Shown here piece after piece: positions 62,622-64,000 of a stretch of DNA of 64,000 bases. The position numbers and the translations under genes were made by a program. A model generated the notes under the pieces. The model did no database searches, was not told the origin of the DNA, and saw nothing but the letters and a program-made list of their open reading frames with translations. Origin of the DNA: Occultella gossypii (GTDB lineage Bacteria; Actinomycetota; Actinomycetes; Actinomycetales; Beutenbergiaceae). The number at the start of each line of letters is the position of its first letter. The first letter of the stretch is position 1. Location: contig NZ_JAGSHT010000003.1 in the NCBI RefSeq assembly GCF_019947135.1, forward strand, positions 1-64,000, written 5' to 3'.

Positions 62622-63955
62622 GCGACTCGGGGCCGTTGCCGCTCCTGATCCTGCTCACGCTGGCCGGCATCGGTCTTGCGGCGCTGCTGTCCGCCGGGGA
62701 GGCCGCCGCCGGGCGGATCACCCGCGCGGCCGCGCACGAGGCCGAGCAGTCCGGCGCCCGCGGCGCGGCCCGGGTGGTCCGGATCGCCGAGAACCACGGT
62801 GGCGTGGTCCGGGCGGCGACATTCACCCGCGTGCTCGCCGAGATGACGGCGGCCGTGTGCCTGACCCTGATCCTCGCCGGAGCGCTGCGCCAGTGGTGGC
62901 TGGTGCTGCTGTGCTCGGTGGTGGCCTCGGCGGTGCTCATGGTGATCGTGGTCGGGATCAGCCCGCGGACCATCGGCCGCCGCGAGCCCGTGCGGGTCCT
63001 GGCCTGGGTGGGTCCGCTGCTCCTCGGCCTCGAGACCCTCTACGCCCCGGTGGTGCGGCTCACCGACTCGCTCGGCGCGCGGGCCGGGCGCACCACCCTG
63101 GAGGAACGCGAGGCCGACGAGGACGACCTTCGTGACATGGTCGACCGGGTCAGCGAGAGCCACCAGATCGACGACGACGAGCGCGAGATGCTGCACTCGG
63201 TGTTCGAGCTCGGCCGCACCATGGTCCGGGAGGTCATGGTGCCCCGCACGGACATGGTCACCGTGGCCTCGGGCACCCCGCTGCAGAAGGCCATGACGCT
63301 GTTCGTGCGGTCCGGGTACTCCCGGGTGCCGGTGGTGGGGGAGTCCGTCGACGACCTGCTCGGCGTGCTCTACCTCAAGGACGCGCTGCGGTACCTCACG
63401 AAGAAGCCCGAACGGGCCACGGCGCCCGTCGACCGGATCATGCGCGAGGCCGTCTTCGTGCCCGAGACGAAGCCCGTGGACGACCTCCTCGACGAGATGC
63501 GGGACGCCGTCGTCCATATTGCGATGGTGTTCGACGAGTACGGCGGCATCGCGGGCCTGATCACGATCGAGGACATCCTCGAGGAGCTCGTCGGGGAGCT
63601 CGTGGACGAGCACGACGCCAGCGAGATGGAGGTCGTGGACGAGGGGAACGGGGTGTTCGTGGTGCCCGCGCGGCTGCCGCTGGACGAGCTCGGTGACCTG
63701 TTCGACCTCGATGTGACCGATGATGAGGTGGACACCGTCGGCGGTCTGCTCGCCAAGGCACTCGGCAAGGTCCCGATCGCCGGTGCCCGCGCCGTGACCC
63801 ACGGCGTCCAGATCCGGGCGTTGGATGCCACCGGCCGGCGCAAGCAGATCACCACCCTCCGGGTCCGCGCCGCGGCACCCGAACCGCCCGAGACCGACGA
63901 ACCCGGCCGCAACGGCCGGAGCCACCAGCTTCCAGACGAAGGACACCGACCATGA
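62618..63955 (+). CDS. CNNM/CorC-like CBS-domain membrane protein
   Basis: The third DUF21/CBS/CorC_HlyC protein in the window, in the conserved ybeY-era position. DUF21 helices span [20 protein letters not shown] through [21 protein letters not shown]; the CBS pair covers [20 protein letters not shown] to [25 protein letters not shown], and the CorC_HlyC domain follows ([19 protein letters not shown]). 445 residues, GTG start inside the ybeY stop. The DUF21 part is shorter than in the two paralogs at 8-10 kb. Implicated in Mg2+/Co2+ homeostasis in relatives. Confidence 0.92.
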   Translation: MSDSGPLPLLILLTLAGIGLAALLSAGEAAAGRITRAAAHEAEQSGARGAARVVRIAENHGGVVRAATFTRVLAEMTAAVCLTLILAGALRQWWLVLLCSVVASAVLMVIVVGISPRTIGRREPVRVLAWVGPLLLGLETLYAPVVRLTDSLGARAGRTTLEEREADEDDLRDMVDRVSESHQIDDDEREMLHSVFELGRTMVREVMVPRTDMVTVASGTPLQKAMTLFVRSGYSRVPVVGESVDDLLGVLYLKDALRYLTKKPERATAPVDRIMREAVFVPETKPVDDLLDEMRDAVVHIAMVFDEYGGIAGLITIEDILEELVGELVDEHDASEMEVVDEGNGVFVVPARLPLDELGDLFDLDVTDDEVDTVGGLLAKALGKVPIAGARAVTHGVQIRALDATGRRKQITTLRVRAAAPEPPETDEPGRNGRSHQLPDEGHRP

Positions 63956-64000
63956 CCGCCACTCCCGAGTTCCGAGCGGGCTTCGTCTGCATCGTCGGCC
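63952..64000 (+). CDS. era: GTPase Era, N-terminal fragment at window end
   Basis: ATG at 63952 overlaps the CBS gene stop (ATGA). Only [16 protein letters not shown] is visible, the residues leading into the G1 loop of Era. Its place after phoH-ybeY-CBS protein fits the conserved order. The rest lies beyond the window. Confidence 0.8.
   Translation, partial: MTATPEFRAGFVCIVG

Noticed and set aside
1-64000. CRISPR arrays, tRNA or rRNA genes, prophage modules
   Set aside because: No direct-repeat/spacer pattern, cloverleaf-like segment or phage structural gene was found by reading.

Overview
The window is high-GC DNA with strong G/C bias at third codon positions, many GTG starts, 4-base stop/start overlaps (ATGA, GTGA) and several probable leaderless transcripts. 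The gene content points to a high-GC actinomycete, most likely order Micrococcales: a DUF222/13E12 HNH gene, DUF3097, the hrcA-dnaJ and phoH-ybeY-CBS-era blocks, a VKOR-type disulfide system and holA/comEA/comEC. No rRNA, tRNA, CRISPR array or prophage is visible.

Layout. 1-3.8 kb is the accessory edge: the end of an IS630-type transposase running into a secreted-protein gene with a damaged N-terminus, then a frameshifted, repeat-laden DUF222-HNH gene with an SOS-like box upstream. 4.1-8.2 kb carries a membrane-anchored metallophosphoesterase, a VKOR protein and a DtxR-family regulator. 8.3-14.1 kb (minus strand) holds two CNNM/CBS membrane proteins, larE-larB for the nickel-pincer cofactor and gnd. 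14.3-21.7 kb is a sugar-acid catabolic island: a divergent isomerase/oxidoreductase pair, a LacI regulator, uxaC, a fructuronate-reductase-like dehydrogenase and a gluconokinase-like FGGY kinase. GGCAAC/GTTGCC operators sit at lacI and uxaC. A related operator array precedes an MFS transporter at 27.9 kb, suggesting one regulon. 22-24.2 kb is a three-gene LLM oxidoreductase/MarR/FMN reductase operon. leuS at 24.5 kb is preceded by a 12-residue leader peptide with three consecutive Leu codons and a hairpin cascade, a probable attenuator.

29-38 kb holds a HerA-like ATPase, comEA-comEC-holA, an aminoglycoside-phosphotransferase-like kinase, a GT4 glycosyltransferase and rpsT. 38-44 kb has a PemK-like protein, a thiolase and 3-oxoacid CoA-transferase subunits, and a LysR/MFS divergent pair. 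44.4-47.8 kb is the conserved ATP-grasp/Alpha-E/transglutaminase triad. 48.6-56.3 kb is lepA, hemW, a proline-rich membrane protein, DUF3097, then CIRCE-hrcA-dnaJ. 56.5-60.9 kb contains unrelated genes between dnaJ and phoH, where rsmE would often be expected. 61.1-64 kb is phoH-ybeY-CBS protein-era, with era cut by the window end.

The most notable signals are the leuS leader, the shared phased GGCAAC operator architecture, a palindromic repeat family with one copy in frame inside larB, an uncharacterised short ORF coupled to scoA, and the frameshifted SOS-linked HNH gene.
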